From the NCBI GenBank assembly GCA_963666965.1, contig OY762939.1, forward strand, positions 1,674,001 to 1,738,000: 64,000 nt of DNA. Reading direction: 5' to 3'. The position numbers and the translations under genes are program-made. A model generated the notes under the pieces. It worked only from the letters and a program-made list of their open reading frames with translations. It ran no database searches and was not told the origin of the DNA. Of the stretch, positions 45,144 to 53,700 are shown piece after piece; the first letter of the stretch is position 1; every line of letters starts with the position of its first letter. The DNA comes from Proruminimicrobium sp963666965 (lineage in GTDB: Bacteria; Elusimicrobiota; Endomicrobiia; Endomicrobiales; Endomicrobiaceae).

Positions 45144-45695
45144 TTATATAGTAAATTTATATCCGACTCTTAATCCTATTTTTTTATAAGAAACATCTTC
45201 TCCGTTATCTGAGGCAGAACAAAATGCCGAAGAGATTTCGGCAATATATTTTTCATAAAGTTCGAAACCGAATCCGAAAGAATAATACATGCCGCCGGAA
45301 GAATTATTGCCGCCGTCAACGTTAAAAAGAATATTATATCCTATGTCAAATTTAACATAAGGATTATAGTCTCCTTCGCTTCCAAGAGGAAATCCCATCA
45401 CGCCTATGTAAACAGGGAGTAAATAGAAATTTTTTCCAGAATAATAAGCCGTTGTTCCGTAATCAATAAGATTCTTTATCGAACGGCCGGGCAGAAAATC
45501 AAAACCTGCCAAAGCCTTAAAATAATTACTTATTCTGTATCTTCCCTCTGCTCCGATAGCTATTGCACCCGGTTTTACTTCATAATCTGATTTAAACGTT
45601 CCGTCAAGATCAAATCCCGCTTTAGGCACTATATCAAAAGCGTGCGCGGCAGATACCGCAAACATAAATATCAAAACTGCCAAAAATTTCTTCAT
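45144..45695 (-). CDS. Outer-membrane beta-barrel-like protein
   Basis: 183 residues. A clear signal peptide (Lys-Lys, hydrophobic core LAVLIFMFAVSAAHA, cleavage after AHA) is followed by alternating polar/hydrophobic strands rich in Gly, Tyr and Phe, and a C-terminal ...RVGYKFTI ending typical of small barrels. The ribosome site GGAGGA precedes the ATG. It indicates a diderm envelope. The exact function is unknown. Confidence 0.75.
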   Translation of the reverse strand: MKKFLAVLIFMFAVSAAHAFDIVPKAGFDLDGTFKSDYEVKPGAIAIGAEGRYRISNYFKALAGFDFLPGRSIKNLIDYGTTAYYSGKNFYLLPVYIGVMGFPLGSEGDYNPYVKFDIGYNILFNVDGGNNSSGGMYYSFGFGFELYEKYIAEISSAFCSASDNGEDVSYKKIGLRVGYKFTI

Positions 45696-45725
45696 TTATA
45701 ATTTCCTCCGGTATAAAATTTAAAA

Positions 45726-46310
45726 TTATGATTTACTGAAAACAAAGTTTTTTACGACGTAATATGTTATTGTAAAAGCGTTTGTGGCTCCGTACAATTT
45801 TATTTCATAATTGCCGAATTCAATATTCGGAACGACTTCATAACTTGTAAAATATTTTCTCTTTGATAAATCAACACCGAGAGTATCGTTATAGCGAGTT
45901 TTTGAAAAATAACAATACTTGTTCATTGCCTGAAAATACAAATCTTCGGCTTTTCTGACCTGTTCTATTATTTCCTCGCTTTCCGTGTTAACATTTGTTC
46001 TTGCCAAAAAAGCGGTAATTATCGATAACACTGTGGCAATTATACAAATATATACCAATATTTTCAAAAATTTAACTGTTTTTGTTTCCGGTTTTTTAAC
46101 TTTCCCGGCAGCTTTTATTTTATCATATATTCCTGTTTGAGCAATCTCAGTTTCCGGGTCTACCGGAGACTGAACCGGATTTGGGGTGTTTTTTATAACA
46201 TGTTTCGCAGGTTCTTCCGTTTTTTTAAACTCCTGCTTTACGGGTTCCTGCTGGTCGGAAGAACTGTTATTTCTTCCGTATTTTGATTTTAAATCTTCAT
46301 GTACACTCAT
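45726..46310 (-). CDS. Single-pass membrane protein, unknown
   Basis: 194 residues: a polar N-terminus of about 85 residues rich in Gln, Lys and Pro, one strong membrane segment (ILVYICIIATVLSIITAFLA), a short coiled stretch and a C-terminal globular part. No family was recognised. GGAG lies 9 bases before the ATG at 46310. It follows murA by 11 bp and is probably in the same transcript. Confidence 0.65.
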   Translation of the reverse strand: MSVHEDLKSKYGRNNSSSDQQEPVKQEFKKTEEPAKHVIKNTPNPVQSPVDPETEIAQTGIYDKIKAAGKVKKPETKTVKFLKILVYICIIATVLSIITAFLARTNVNTESEEIIEQVRKAEDLYFQAMNKYCYFSKTRYNDTLGVDLSKRKYFTSYEVVPNIEFGNYEIKLYGATNAFTITYYVVKNFVFSKS

Positions 46311-46321
46311 TGCGGCGACTC

Positions 46322-47581
46322 CTAATTAGCTTTTACTCTTTTTATATTTGCTCCGAGTTTTCTGAACTTCTTTTCAAGAGCTTCATATCCTCTATCAAGA
46401 TGATAAATTCTTAAAATTTCAGTTTTCCCGGATGCGCACAAACCCGCCAAAACAAGCGCTGCTCCGGCTCTTAAATCTGAAACCATTACGGGAGCTCCCG
46501 ACAATTTGTTAACTCCGGTTATATAAACGCTGTTGCCGTCGATTCTTATATCGGCACCGAATCTTTGAAGTTCTCCGACGTGCAAAAATCTGTTTTCAAA
46601 AACAGTTTCTTCTACTATGGAGTTCCCCTGAACAACGCACATAAGAGCCATCCACTGCGCCTGAATATCAGTAGGAAAACCCGGATAAATTTCAGTTTTT
46701 ACATTTATCGGTTTTAAATCTTTTACCCATTTTACTTTTATTTCGTTTTCTTTTATTTTTATGTTTAAACCGGACTGAATAAGTTTATCTATCACATCGC
46801 TCAAATGCGAAGCATTTGTATGTTTTAAGGTTACATCTCCTTTAGTGATTGCCGTGGCTATCATGTAAGTCGCCGCCTCTATTCTGTCAGGAATTACTTC
46901 ATGGCAGCAACCCGATAATTTTTCAACGCCCTCAATTGTTATAATCTTTGTTCCGGCTCCTGATATTTTAGCTCCCATTTTTACAAGCATATCAGCCAAA
47001 TCGGCTATCTCCGGCTCTTTTGCCGCATTAATTATTCTTGTAGTTCCTTTTGCAAGCACGCTGGCAAGCAAAACATTTTCCGTAGCGCCGACGCTTGCAA
47101 ACCTGAATTCTATATCGGCACCCTTCAATCCTTTATCGGCGGTAACCTTTACATATCCTTCCTTTAATTCTATCTTTGCTCCCATCTGCTTAAAAGCTTC
47201 CAGATGTATATCTATCGGTCTTGCACCTATTGCGCAGCCTCCCGGAAGAGAAACATCAACTTTGCCGAGTCTTGCAAGAAGCGGCCCCATTACAAGAACG
47301 CTGGCTCTCATTTTTCTTACAAGATCGTAAGGCGCTATATGATTTAATTTAGACGATTTCTCGGTAATAACAGTATCTTTAGTTTTTTTTGCAGGTTTAC
47401 CTGTAAAATTTAAAAAATCCACAGTCGTTTTTATATCGGTAAGAGTAGGAACATTCGTTATTTTGCACGCATCATCTGTCAAAAGAGCCGCAAAAAGAAT
47501 CGGCAGCGCCGAATTTTTAGATCCGGATATTTTTATGCTGCCTTTTAATTTCTGACCGCCGTTTATTATTATTTTATCCAT
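46322..47581 (-). CDS. murA: UDP-N-acetylglucosamine 1-carboxyvinyltransferase
   Basis: 419 residues, the usual length; it starts peptidoglycan precursor synthesis by adding enolpyruvate to UDP-GlcNAc. SGSKNSALPI at the N-terminus supplies the conserved Lys-Asn, and the catalytic Cys is in LPGGCAIGARPID (about residue 115), so it should be of the fosfomycin-sensitive Cys type. The DRIEAATY and YPGFPTDIQAQ motifs are present. Its ATG overlaps the prmC stop by 8 bases. Confidence 0.97.
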   Translation of the reverse strand: MDKIIINGGQKLKGSIKISGSKNSALPILFAALLTDDACKITNVPTLTDIKTTVDFLNFTGKPAKKTKDTVITEKSSKLNHIAPYDLVRKMRASVLVMGPLLARLGKVDVSLPGGCAIGARPIDIHLEAFKQMGAKIELKEGYVKVTADKGLKGADIEFRFASVGATENVLLASVLAKGTTRIINAAKEPEIADLADMLVKMGAKISGAGTKIITIEGVEKLSGCCHEVIPDRIEAATYMIATAITKGDVTLKHTNASHLSDVIDKLIQSGLNIKIKENEIKVKWVKDLKPINVKTEIYPGFPTDIQAQWMALMCVVQGNSIVEETVFENRFLHVGELQRFGADIRIDGNSVYITGVNKLSGAPVMVSDLRAGAALVLAGLCASGKTEILRIYHLDRGYEALEKKFRKLGANIKRVKAN

Positions 47582-48425
47582 TTGTAAGCACCAGTACCCT
47601 GTTGAGATTTGAATAATCTTTTATAATTTTTACCCTGACGTATCCATGACTTATAAAAACATCTTCTATTTCTTTATAAATATTGGCATTAAGTTCAACA
47701 ACAATAAATCCGCCTCTGTTTAAATATTCTTTTGATTTCTCGGCAAGAGCATTATAAAAAAACAATCCGTCTTTGCCTGCCGTAAACGCTTTTTCAGGCT
47801 CAAAAAGCAGTTCTTTTTCAACCCCTTTAAATTCTTCTTCAGTAACATAAGGGGGATTGGAGATAATTATATCAAATTTTTGACCTGATATATTAGAAAA
47901 TAAATCGCTTTCAACAAATTTTATTTTATCCGAAACTCCGTTTAAAACGGCATTAAAAATTCCTGTTTTCAAGGCCTCGGCGCTTATATCGCATGCTGTT
48001 ACCGAAACAGAACTCATGGCCGCAACAGAAACCGCTATGCAGCCTGAACCCGTACACATATCAAGAACAGTTTTTAAATTATTTTGATTTATAATATTTA
48101 TTGATTCTTCCGCAAGCAATTCCGTTTCCGGCCTTGGTATCAAAACGTTCTCATTGACCGAAATTTCAAAACCCATAAATTCTGTCTTGCCGATTATATA
48201 AGCTACCGGAATTCTTTCAAGTCTTTTCGATATATATTGACAATATTGTTCAAACTGCTGCTGAGTTACTTTTGAATTTCCGCGGATATAAAGACTGTTT
48301 CTTTTTATATTTAAAACAGCCGAAAGCAAAACTTCACAATCTGTTTTTGCCTCATTAATATTTTCTGATTTTAGTGTTTGTTCTGCCGATTTTAAAAGAG
48401 TAAAAATATTAGATGCATCAAGCAT
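47574..48425 (-). CDS. prmC: Release-factor glutamine methyltransferase
   Basis: 283 residues. It has the N-terminal helical domain, then a SAM-binding domain with LDMCTGSGCIAVS and the catalytic NPPY motif (IISNPPYV, near residue 186), plus RPETELL. It methylates the Gln of the GGQ motif in release factors. prfA lies directly upstream, overlapping by one base, the classical prfA-prmC pairing. Confidence 0.96.
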   Translation of the reverse strand: MLDASNIFTLLKSAEQTLKSENINEAKTDCEVLLSAVLNIKRNSLYIRGNSKVTQQQFEQYCQYISKRLERIPVAYIIGKTEFMGFEISVNENVLIPRPETELLAEESINIINQNNLKTVLDMCTGSGCIAVSVAAMSSVSVTACDISAEALKTGIFNAVLNGVSDKIKFVESDLFSNISGQKFDIIISNPPYVTEEEFKGVEKELLFEPEKAFTAGKDGLFFYNALAEKSKEYLNRGGFIVVELNANIYKEIEDVFISHGYVRVKIIKDYSNLNRVLVLTNG

Positions 48426-49495
48426 CAGATATTTGCTCCCTTTAATTTTTCTTCATTATCGCAGGATATAAGTTTTTCTATGAGTTCTCTCAGATCGCCG
48501 TTCATAACTTCGGTTATATTATAGACGCTGAATCCTATTCTGTGGTCGGTAATTCTATTTTGAGGGAAGTTGTATGTCCTGATTTTTTCAGATCTGTCGC
48601 CTGTTCCTACCTGCTGTTTTCTCTCGCTTGAAAGTTTCTGTTCCTGTTCCAAAACTCTCTGTTCATAAATTTTTGCTCTTAAAACCTTCATTGCTTTTGC
48701 TCTGTTTTTTATCTGGCTTCTTTCATCCTGGCATGCTACTACAAGTCCCGTAGGAAGATATGTTATTCTTATTGCCGAATCTGTTTTATTTACATGCTGT
48801 CCGCCGGCTCCGCTTGCTCTGTAAGTATCTATTCTCAAATCTTCCGGTTTTATTTCTAAATCGACTTCTTCGGCTTCAGGAAGTACCGCTACGCTCACTG
48901 CCGAAGTATGCACACGGCCTGACGCTTCTGTCGCCGGGACTCTCTGCACTCTGTGAATTCCTCTTTCAAATTTAAAATACTTCCATACTTTAGAACCTTC
49001 AAGAGTAAAAATTATTTCTTTAAATCCGCCGATACCTGTAGGATTACTGTCAACAATCTCATATTTCCAGCCGTTTGTTTCGGCAAATCTGGTGTATGCT
49101 CTGAACAAATCGCCTACAAAAAGGCCGGCCTCATCGCCACCCGTTCCGGCTCTTATTTCAACTATTATATTTTTATCTTCATGAGGATCCGGCGGTATCA
49201 AAAGAAGTTTTATTTCAGAATCCATTTTTTCTTTGGACATTAGCGCCTGGGCATATTCGTCTATGGCAAGCTCGCGCATTTCCTTATCGTTAGAATTTTT
49301 CAATTCTTCAAGGTTTTTGATATCGTTTAATAATTTAAAATATTCTTTTGATTTTTCTATGGCTGGCGCAAGATATGAATGTTCTTTTGAAAGTTTTTTG
49401 TACTCGTCCTGTCTTGCCACGACGGACGGATCACTTAAACTGCTTTCAATTTCAAAAAATTTTTTATTTAATTCTTCAAGTTTTTCTTTTAACAT
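48425..49495 (-). CDS. prfA: Peptide chain release factor 1
   Basis: 356 residues. The GGQ motif is in GAGGQHVNKTDSA, and the PxT stop-codon recognition tripeptide is in RVPATEASGRVHTSA, so this is RF1 (UAA/UAG) and not RF2. It is co-translated with prmC. The gene begins about 17 bases after the rpmE terminator stem and its A/T tract, so its promoter is not obvious. Confidence 0.97.
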   Translation of the reverse strand: MLKEKLEELNKKFFEIESSLSDPSVVARQDEYKKLSKEHSYLAPAIEKSKEYFKLLNDIKNLEELKNSNDKEMRELAIDEYAQALMSKEKMDSEIKLLLIPPDPHEDKNIIVEIRAGTGGDEAGLFVGDLFRAYTRFAETNGWKYEIVDSNPTGIGGFKEIIFTLEGSKVWKYFKFERGIHRVQRVPATEASGRVHTSAVSVAVLPEAEEVDLEIKPEDLRIDTYRASGAGGQHVNKTDSAIRITYLPTGLVVACQDERSQIKNRAKAMKVLRAKIYEQRVLEQEQKLSSERKQQVGTGDRSEKIRTYNFPQNRITDHRIGFSVYNITEVMNGDLRELIEKLISCDNEEKLKGANI

Positions 49496-49512
49496 TTTTT
49501 ACCGTATAAAAT

Positions 49513-49551
49513 AAAAAAATATGGCAGCGAAATATATTCCCGCTGCCATAT
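49513..49551 (-). terminator. Rho-independent terminator of rpmE
   Basis: ATATGGCAGCG (49519-49529) and CGCTGCCATAT (49541-49551) form a perfect 11-bp stem with an 11-base loop; on the minus strand it is followed by a run of seven T, A, then more T. Confidence 0.88.
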
Positions 49552-49563
49552 TATATAGTGTGC

Positions 49564-49914
49564 TTATTTGCCTTTCTTTGTTTCTTTCGCGTCTTTCTTT
49601 ACGGCAGGCGCGGCAGTTTTTGTTTTCTTTGGTGTAGAAGTTAAAAGCTTCTTGGAAGTTGCTTTTTTTACTGCAGTCTGTTTTTCAACTTTTTTTCTCA
49701 AGACAGTCTTTCCTTCAGTAGCGACAAATCTCTTCTGGAATTTCTCAACTCTTCCGGCTGTGTCTATAAGCTTCTGTTTACCTGTAAAATAAGGATGGCA
49801 ATTAGAACATATTTCAAGTTTTATCGCCGGTTTTGTGGAACGGGTCTTAAACGTATAGCCGCATGCGCAGCTTACCGTAGCTTCTACATATTTTGGATGA
49901 ATACCTTCTTTCAT
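49564..49914 (-). CDS. rpmE: Ribosomal protein L31 with long basic tail
   Basis: 116 residues from the ATG at 49914 (MKEGIHPKY), with AGGAG about 9 bases upstream; the frame extends to 49980 but the extra residues do not fit L31. The core has CACGYTF...CSNCHPYFTGKQK and DTAGRVEKFQKRF, the zinc-binding form of L31. About 45 extra residues follow, built of Lys, Ala and Thr (KKTKTAAPAVKKDAKETKKG), longer than the usual 65-75 residue protein. A terminator follows. Confidence 0.93.
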   Translation of the reverse strand: MKEGIHPKYVEATVSCACGYTFKTRSTKPAIKLEICSNCHPYFTGKQKLIDTAGRVEKFQKRFVATEGKTVLRKKVEKQTAVKKATSKKLLTSTPKKTKTAAPAVKKDAKETKKGK

Positions 49915-49987
49915 TTCTGCATACTCCTCTTGTTTATTTAAGTTGCCCCAGATTATGCCTTTTTTTGAGCTTTTAGTCAAATGTTTT

Positions 49988-50659
49988 TTATTTCGAAAAA
50001 TACATTATTTTTGCAATTATATATTTATAAATAAAAATACCGTTTACAAAAACTGATTCAAAGAAAGTCTTCAACTCTATATAAGTCGGAAATATCAGTA
50101 TGAAAACCAGCGATATTACAATACAATTTACAAAACATATGAAAACAAATGAAAAAAATACGCCGTATGATTTAAGATCTTCCTGCCCCATGCTTATTGC
50201 GTAAAAAGTTAGAGCAAAATGGAAAGCAAGAGCGGCTCCCGACAAAAAGAGATAATACGGATAAAAGGGCGCCGTATCGGCAAACCAGCTTAAAACCATA
50301 TAAACGGTTATTATTATTAACGAATAAAACGGAACAAAATAAGGTGAAAGAGTAATGAATATATTGTCTTTGGTAAGAGTTACGCTGCCGCCGGTTTTTG
50401 ATATCTTAATTTTTTTTATTTTCGCGCCGCTTAAAACACCGGCCAGAGCATGAGTCAATTCATGTCCGAAAACATAAGTTCTCATCGGTTTTAAAAAAAC
50501 AGCCTGAAACAGCATATAAACAATAATTCCTATCCAAAACGGAATAACCGACATATCGCTTTTTACGGCAAAACCAAGTATCAATTTTACAACTGCGTAA
50601 ACAGCCGAAAAAACAAAAGGCAAAAACAAAAACGCTGATATAATTCTTATAAATTTCAT
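49988..50659 (-). CDS. Putative membrane metallopeptidase, M50-like
   Basis: 223 residues with about six hydrophobic segments. A zinc-protease motif HELTHA lies beside a membrane segment (YVFGHELTHALAGVLSGAK, about residues 64-82), as in M50 site-2-type proteases. The second metal-binding motif is not clear, so it may be a divergent or inactive relative. It lies just after the terminator of G3 on the same strand. Confidence 0.65.
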   Translation of the reverse strand: MKFIRIISAFLFLPFVFSAVYAVVKLILGFAVKSDMSVIPFWIGIIVYMLFQAVFLKPMRTYVFGHELTHALAGVLSGAKIKKIKISKTGGSVTLTKDNIFITLSPYFVPFYSLIIITVYMVLSWFADTAPFYPYYLFLSGAALAFHFALTFYAISMGQEDLKSYGVFFSFVFICFVNCIVISLVFILIFPTYIELKTFFESVFVNGIFIYKYIIAKIMYFSK

Positions 50660-50665
50660 TGTCGT

Positions 50666-50674
50666 ATTTTAGCA
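50666..50674 (-). promoter_or_regulatory. Extended -10 promoter candidate for the M50-like gene
   Basis: Minus strand TGCTAAAAT (50666-50674): an extended -10 box with no good -35. It ends 6 bases before the ATG at 50659, the same spacing as at 42825, which would give a leaderless mRNA. Confidence 0.35.
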
Positions 50675-50675
50675 T

Positions 50676-50708
50676 AAAAAAACACAGATTTTTAATCTGT
50701 GTTTTTTT
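50676..50708. terminator. Terminator after G3
   Basis: AACACAGATT (50681-50690) and AATCTGTGTT (50694-50703) form a 10-bp stem with a TTT loop, flanked by an A-run (50676-50680) and a T-run (50702-50708), so it can work in both directions. It lies 20 bp after the G3 stop. Confidence 0.85.
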
Positions 50709-50728
50709 ATTTTAACTTTTTTCGGATT

Positions 50729-53700
50729 TTACGCGGCTGAAAGAACCGCTTTAAAATTAGACATTTGTATATTATCAGTTTTTATTTTTATTGATTCTTT
50801 TATCTCTTCATCCGAATACAAAGTCAGTAATTCTATTATTCCGTTTACAGCTTTGGCCTCTGTTTCTTGATTAGCCAACGGATTTTTTTTGCCAAACTTT
50901 AAAGCATACATATCATCAGCATACGGCTGCAGCTCTACAAGCTTGTTATTCAGTCTTATCTGTCTCTCGCTTATTGTAAGATCATCGGCAGTTATTCTTT
51001 CAGTCATTTCTTGTATTGTAACTAAACTCAATTCCACGTCGGTCAATCTTTTTTCGTTATCTATTTCTTTCACCAGCTTCTTGACTAACATATTTGTCAA
51101 AAGTTCTTCATGGCTCTTATTTACAAATCCGCTCGTTTTACCTTTGCTTTTTAAATAGTCAATCATCAACGCTCTTTCCAAAACGGATAAAGCAAAAGAA
51201 TTTTTCATATCGGCAGTTTTCAATGAATTCATATAAACAACAACCGGGCTGTCGCTGCCGAAAAATCTTACCAGCACAGTCTGATACTCCGTTCCTTTTG
51301 CATTTGCCGTCTTTATAATATCGGCCAGACTGTTTTTTTCATAATTATCCAGCTGTCCAAACTCGTCAAATTCAAAGTTTCTTGCAGCCTGCTTTACAAA
51401 ATTTATATTTTTTTCTTTTAGTATTTCCTTTAAATTTATACTTTTCAAAAATGTAAATATCGATGATGTTTCTTTTATTTCTTTTACAACTTTACTTAGT
51501 TTTATAACATACATATTGCCGTCGCTTTTTATATCTTTTAAATCCGCGATTTCCATAATGTTAGAGGTGTATCCCGACAACATATCATAATATCTGCTGC
51601 CGAACTGACTGTCAAAAATAAATGATGTTATCCCGTATCTGCCGTATCTTGTTTCTTTTTCTCTGTCGGTATTTCCTGATGAATTGTATCTTACAGTTAT
51701 ATCCAAATTATTGCCTGCCTGTTTAGAACTTTGTGTCAATTCCATAAATCTCTCGGCAACAGCCTGTTCTAATTTTTTACCGCTTACGGTCTTTGACATT
51801 TCAGAGCCGATCAGTTCCAGAACTTTTTCAAATTCTTCATCGGAAAATATCAATCTCATATTAGCTTTTTTAGATTCGTTTATAAATTTTTCCAGTGCGG
51901 CATATGTATTTATCCCGTCAAAAATATCTATTTCAAGCGCGGTATTTCTGCTTATTGTAACGGCATCAACTCTCTCATTTTCCAACAAAGAAATAACCAT
52001 TCTGCTGTCTATTTTGCCGTCTCTTTGAATTTTATTTACCCCTATGATAACATTGCCGCTTTGCGAATATTCCAGTTCTCTGTCAGCATTTTTAAAATCT
52101 ATCTCTATGGCGCTCGCATCGGCTCCGTATCTGTCAGCGAAAAATCTTGTTTCCTGAAGCATTCTTATAATCTCTTCATATCTCTTTTTTATTATATCGT
52201 CATATCTCAACCATTCCACATAAAGAACAGTTGCTCCTTTTTTACTGCCAAGCCATGTCTTGGCCGCTCTTTTACCTTCTATTGCAAAATTAACCGGAAT
52301 AGGCTTGAAATTATATTCCTTAACGTCAGCCGGCTCTTCTGTTATGACATATACCGGTTTTTTGTCTATCATGTATTTCATTTTAAAAATTTCCGAAGGA
52401 TTGCCGACCGTGATTCCCTCCTCGGTCAATTTTACATTTTCCCTGCCGTATTTTTTTACGGCATCTTCAAGACCAAGCGATTTTATATATCTTATGTCAA
52501 TTATCGTATGCGTTATCACGCTTGCAGGAATACTCATTGCCGCGGCTGCCAGCAATGATACTGCCGCCAACACAACAAAACCGACAACAGGTATTGAAAA
52601 CATTGGAATGATCGTAGTGCCTAAAGCGCCGAATGCTCCAAAAAAACCGGCAACAGCCGATATTTTTACGGCATTGACAACTGAAGATGCGCCCTGTCTG
52701 CCAAGTTCTGTTTTATGTCCGTCTATAAATTTACCGGGACTGATTACAGATTCAATGGTTTCTCTTTTAAGTATTGTTGTCATTATATTTAAAACTGTTC
52801 CCTTCCCTTCTTCTATAAGACCGTTTATCGCAGGTAATGTTTTTGGAAGTATGGAATTAGGTTTTAGTATTATACCGGGCCATTCCAATCCGCTGTTCTG
52901 CAATCTGTAGTCCGTCGGAATTAAATATAATTTTAATACTTTTTTACCGTTTTCTTTTACTGTCTCGCTGTAATATTTTATTCCAAGACTGTCAAGTTTG
53001 CTTATCATATCAATATAAGACTGATCTTTTTCATTTGAATATCTGTTAAACAATAAATAATATTCTTTATAGCCGTTTTCATACGTTTTTATTTTTATAT
53101 CCAAATCTCCTGTATAACTTTCGGGTATTATCGGCATAATCTGAGTAAAATATGTTCTTGACGGCTGCGCTAAAGGCGCTATGGCAGAAACAGTAAAGCC
53201 TTTCCAGCCGTAATTCTGGTAAATCAACGCTCCGTTTGTATCGACATAAGGGAACCCTTTACTGATTCCCAAATTTAAAGCGTATCCTTTTAAATCTTTT
53301 TCTATTGCATCGGCCTTTTCATAATATTTTTTTGCAAGATCTTCTTTGCCTTCCTGCATATATACATCTGCAGCCATCCTGTAAGAACCTGCAACCTGCC
53401 GCGACCATTCGAACATAACAGGATTATTCGTTTCTTTGCCAGCCATGTATAAATTTTGGTATGTCTGCCCGTTTATAGTTACGGTCTTTCTAAAATTTAA
53501 TTCTATATATTCAAATACTTTATCAATATCAATATCTTTAATATTTTTAGTTTTATTATCCTCTTTAATTGCAAAACTGAAATCATAATCGTAAAGTTCA
53601 GGATATGTCGTCTTAAGCATTAATACGTACTGTATCCCCCAAGTATTTATATCCAGGACTTCATATTGATCTCGGTGACCTCTGTAAAAAGAATTGGTTT

